Assembly: GCA_026391235.1 (NCBI GenBank)
Contig: JAPLDV010000456.1
Span: 1-8,881, forward strand
Reading direction: 5' to 3'
DNA from: Bacteroidia bacterium
Lineage (GTDB): Bacteria; Bacteroidota; Bacteroidia; Bacteroidales; UBA12481
DNA length: 8,881 nt
In this document: positions 6,594-8,881 of the stretch, in pieces
Layout: every line of letters begins with the position of its first letter
Position numbering within the stretch: position 1 is the stretch's first letter
Made by a program: the position numbers and the translations under genes
The notes under the pieces: generated by a model
What the model was told of the DNA's origin: nothing
The model's input: only the letters and a program-made list of their open reading frames with translations
Database searches by the model: none

Positions 6594-7925
6594 TTATTTT
6601 CTTGTTCCTGTTTCCGATTTGAATAAAACTATTTTATTTCGAAGTTCCTCCGAATATTTTTTATCGATTGTGAAAGGGTTCAGGGAAAATTTCATCTCAC
6701 ACAGGTTGATGACCTGATCACGGCGGTCGATCACCAGGTCGACTTGAGTACCCTGATCCTTCGAGTTACTGCGCCAGGAGGAAATCGATGTCTGGATACC
6801 GGAAATGCCAAGTGCCATTTTTATTTTAGGGAGATGATATAAGCATACCTGCTCGAAGGAATAGCCGCTCCAGGCACGATACTTCGGACTGTCAATAAAA
6901 GCCAGCCAGTCGTTTTGGTCCAATCTGGCATGGTCCTTCAGAAACCGGAGGTAAAACAGCGAATAAAAGTCAACCAGCTGATAAAGGCTACTCCTTTGTT
7001 TTCTGCCGAAAGGAAGATATTTCCTGATGAATCCGCTCTCTTCAAGCTCAGCCAGAATCCGGGTTGTGCTGCCAGCATTGGGAAGTCCGGTGGTATCAAT
7101 GATCTCTTCGCGGGTTAATCCTTTTGCTTTGCGGGCTAGCGCATCGATGATAGTCTGGTGTTTCTGGTAATTATTAAACAATGACCGGAACAAATTCGGG
7201 AACTCATTCAAAAGCAATCCGTTTTCCGAAAAGCAGATATCATTTATGTTTTGGAAGGCACTTTTTCCAGGTCTCACCTCATCCCAGTAAAATGGTATGC
7301 CACCCAATACCATATAAAGCTGCACGATCTGGTACCGGTCGAGGACCGAATTCTTCGACTGCAGCAACAATTCACACTCATTTAAAGTAAACGGGACTAT
7401 CTTCAGCCTTTTGGTCACGCGGTTATAAAGACCACCCCGGTTATTGATCAACTTGTTTATCATCCATGATGCCGCTGATCCGCAAACAATCAGGATTACA
7501 TCATTACGGGCGGATGCCCAGCTATTCCAAAAATGCTCGATTGCCTGAATAAATCCGGAACCGGGTGTATCAAACCACGGCAATTCATCGAAAAAAATTA
7601 CTTTCCGCCTGTCTTTGCAGTGGTCAATGTAATCCATAAGTTGCTGAAAGGCCATTAGCCAGTCGGCCGGGGAATGGTTATCCGGTGCCGGCCAAACCTT
7701 TTGAAGTGCAATGTGAAAATTTGTCAACTGCTGAGCCCGCGTCGCATTCCCCAGAGCGGTAACCTGGAAGGTAAACTCCTGATTGAATGCTGCCCGGATC
7801 AGAAAAGTTTTACCAACCCGCCTTCTTCCGTATACCGCAACAAACTCCGAATTATTTGAATCTGACAGTGACTTTAAAGCTGAAAGTTCCTGACTCCGGC
7901 CAATCAAAGCATTCATGATTATCAT
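6594..7925 (-). CDS. AAA ATPase with winged-helix and DUF234 nuclease-like domain, prematurely stopped
   Basis: The 443-residue product belongs to the orphan ATPase_2/DUF234 family. The ATPase part has Walker A GRRRVGKT (33-40), Walker B KVIFFDELPWFD (Asp113, Glu114) and a VCGSAASWM sensor-type strand. LYMVLGGIPFYW follows. A winged helix lies at about 260-315 (LTREEIIDTTGLPNAGSTT, wing ending RSSLYQL). The C-terminal part resembles a PD-(D/E)XK nuclease fold: Glu358 (FEQVC), Asp396 (QVDLVID) and Glu410-x-Lys412 (CEMKF). The reading frame ends TGTRK at an in-frame TAA, but the normal tail continues in the same frame for 33 more codons, so the last strand is lost unless TAA is read through. 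ATG 7925 is used; ATG 7916 (MNALIGR) is an equally good start. Two 42-bp palindromic units begin 4 bases upstream, perhaps the binding site of its own winged helix. Biological role unknown. Confidence 0.85.
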   Translation of the reverse strand: MIIMNALIGRSQELSALKSLSDSNNSEFVAVYGRRRVGKTFLIRAAFNQEFTFQVTALGNATRAQQLTNFHIALQKVWPAPDNHSPADWLMAFQQLMDYIDHCKDRRKVIFFDELPWFDTPGSGFIQAIEHFWNSWASARNDVILIVCGSAASWMINKLINNRGGLYNRVTKRLKIVPFTLNECELLLQSKNSVLDRYQIVQLYMVLGGIPFYWDEVRPGKSAFQNINDICFSENGLLLNEFPNLFRSLFNNYQKHQTIIDALARKAKGLTREEIIDTTGLPNAGSTTRILAELEESGFIRKYLPFGRKQRSSLYQLVDFYSLFYLRFLKDHARLDQNDWLAFIDSPKYRAWSGYSFEQVCLYHLPKIKMALGISGIQTSISSWRSNSKDQGTQVDLVIDRRDQVINLCEMKFSLNPFTIDKKYSEELRNKIVLFKSETGTRK

Positions 7926-7928
7926 TAG

Positions 7929-8022
7929 ATTTGGCTGTAAATATAAAGAATCATGTACTTAAAGCCAAATTGAAAAAGTAATTTGGCTGTAACTTCAAAA
8001 TAAATAGCACTTACAGCCATTT
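7929..8022. repeat. Two tandem 42-bp palindromic units upstream of the ATPase
   Basis: Unit 1 is 7929-7970 and unit 2 is 7981-8022. Each begins ATTTGGCTGTAA and ends with its inverted form (CTTAAAGCCAAAT in unit 1, CTTACAGCCATTT in unit 2), with a 16 to 17 base AT-rich centre. Both are exactly 42 bases and are separated by 10 bases, giving a 52-base period, close to five helical turns. Left half-sites are identical over 12 bases while the centres differ, the pattern expected if the half-sites are under selection. The array occupies the leader or promoter of the ATPase gene and may also affect the rightward gene. Confidence 0.8.
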
Positions 8023-8087
8023 AGCAGTTTGTTTCTGGCTGGTATTGGTCCTACCGGACAGCCGATGAAAAGGGATGGAGAAAAAAG

Positions 8088-8095
8088 TATCTTTG
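8088..8095 (+). promoter_or_regulatory. Candidate -7 promoter element (TATCTTTG)
   Basis: TATCTTTG is an exact match to the Bacteroidota -7 consensus TAnnTTTG, 33 bases before the ATG at 8129. Transcription would start near 8102. If real, it excludes the earlier in-frame ATG at 8075 as the start. No TTTG is present at the expected -33 position. Confidence 0.3.
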
Positions 8096-8128
8096 GATAA
8101 GCTTATATCAGACAAATCGGTAAAAACT

Positions 8129-8881
8129 ATGAAGAAAAATGCAATCTATATCCTAACCGGATTGAGGATCCTGGTCGGATGGCTTTTCCTGTACGAAGGG
8201 ATTGCCAAATTAATGGCTCCCGGGTGGAGTGCCAAAATATACCTGATGGGTACGAACTGGATCTTTTCCGATGTCTTTCACCGGATGGCCGATTCTCCCG
8301 GGCTCATAAACATTGTGAACTTTCTGAATACCTGGGGTCTCATCCTGATTGGCTTATCTCTGTTTATCGGATTGCTGGTCCGATGGTCTTCAATAGCCGG
8401 TGCCCTGTTATTGCTATTTTACTTTGCGGCTTATCCGCCCATTCCGGGCCACACTTTCGGCGCAATCACCGAAGGCAATTATATCTGGGTCAACAGAACG
8501 CTGATAGAGTTAGTCATGTTAATGGTTTTCGCCGCACTCCCGGTGGATTTTTTCTTCGGAGCCGACCGGTTGATCAGGCGGTGGAGGGAAGAGAAACCTC
8601 ATCAACCGATACCCGATGTTAAAGATAAAGGTGCGGCATTGAAGCGGCGCGAGTTGCTGCGCGACATGATTTCCCTGCCGGTGCTGGGCGCATTTGCTTA
8701 TGCAGCATACAAAAAAAAGAGGTGGGACAGTTATGAGAACAAGTTTCTGGCGGGAAGCATGGATGCCACATCCGGGGCAACCCTGAAAACGTTCTCCTTT
8801 TCCTCGCTGGGCGACCTCAGGGGCCAGATACCCAAAGGGAAAATCGGTGATCTTGAAATCAGCCGCCTGGTTATGGGGGGC
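8129..8881 (+). CDS. DoxX-like membrane domain joined to the start of an aldo/keto-reductase-like domain (partial)
   Basis: The window holds the first 251 residues and the gene runs off the right end. The N-terminal part is a DoxX-like four-helix membrane domain: helix 1 NAIYILTGLRILVGWLFLYE with the family's GWLFLYEGIAKL motif, helices near 62-82 and 88-101, and helix 4 TLIELVMLMVFAALPVDFF. A basic cytoplasmic stretch then leads to KRRELLRDMISLPVLGAFAYA (about 172-192), resembling a twin-arginine leader or a fifth membrane segment. After a linker, LRGQIPKGKIGDLEISRLVMGG resembles the first strand of aldo/keto-reductase-like barrels. This suggests a membrane-tethered oxidoreductase, with the substrate unknown. 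I chose ATG 8129 because of its A-rich leader, the TATCTTTG element upstream and the immediate helix; ATG 8075 is in frame and would add 18 residues. It is transcribed away from the ATPase. Confidence 0.75.
   Translation, partial: MKKNAIYILTGLRILVGWLFLYEGIAKLMAPGWSAKIYLMGTNWIFSDVFHRMADSPGLINIVNFLNTWGLILIGLSLFIGLLVRWSSIAGALLLLFYFAAYPPIPGHTFGAITEGNYIWVNRTLIELVMLMVFAALPVDFFFGADRLIRRWREEKPHQPIPDVKDKGAALKRRELLRDMISLPVLGAFAYAAYKKKRWDSYENKFLAGSMDATSGATLKTFSFSSLGDLRGQIPKGKIGDLEISRLVMGG

Noticed and set aside
6594..6596. Use of TAA as a sense codon (alternative genetic code)
   Set aside because: The other reading frames in the window stop normally at TAG and TGA, and Bacteroidota use the standard code; a single nonsense change or local readthrough is simpler.
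8037..8068. Possible hairpin GGCTG...GTCC-TACC-GGACAGCC before the DoxX-like gene
   Set aside because: The stem is broken by a 6 to 7 base bulge on one side and has no T-tract, so it does not support a terminator or riboswitch call.
8179..8622. Plus-strand 147-residue frame
   Set aside because: It is a shadow, in another frame, of the DoxX-like gene, whose own frame gives clear membrane helices and family motifs.

Overview
The window looks like an accessory, loosely packed stretch of a Bacteroidota (Bacteroidetes) chromosome. The evidence is a 6-bladed beta-propeller protein with the GKGPGEF-type motif, a large multidomain GH78 alpha-L-rhamnosidase, starts without Shine-Dalgarno sequences, TAnnTTTG-type promoter matches, and several intergenic repeats of a kind common in this phylum. 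I see no rRNA, tRNA, CRISPR array, transposase or phage structural gene.

Layout, left to right: (1) the first 34 codons of a leftward gene, probably an AAA ATPase of the DUF4143 type, with a promoter-like element and a dyad in front of it; (2) about 400 bases of repeat-rich non-coding DNA with a large imperfect hairpin; (3) a rightward, secreted 6-bladed beta-propeller protein whose signal peptide is written by a 9-bp tandem repeat and which appears internally shortened; (4) a leftward dinD gene, bracketed by an 18-bp perfect inverted repeat and containing a 28-bp perfect palindrome; (5) a rightward, exported 1208-residue alpha-L-rhamnosidase; (6) a leftward ATPase/winged-helix/nuclease-like protein (ATPase_2 plus DUF234 type), cut by an in-frame TAA 34 codons before the family's usual C-terminus; (7) two tandem 42-bp palindromic units directly in front of that ATPase; (8) a rightward gene, cut by the window end, in which a DoxX-like membrane domain is joined to the start of what looks like an aldo/keto-reductase-like domain.

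The genes do not form one operon: orientation alternates and each seems to be its own unit. The rhamnosidase has no SusC/SusD partner here. The two orphan ATPases and dinD are typical of variable islands. The most interesting items are the interrupted DUF234 ATPase with its recoverable C-terminal tail, its duplicated palindromic operator-like array, and the perfect palindrome inside dinD. No new multi-gene system can be demonstrated. The nearest candidate is the DUF234 ATPase acting on its own upstream palindromes, and that is a hypothesis.
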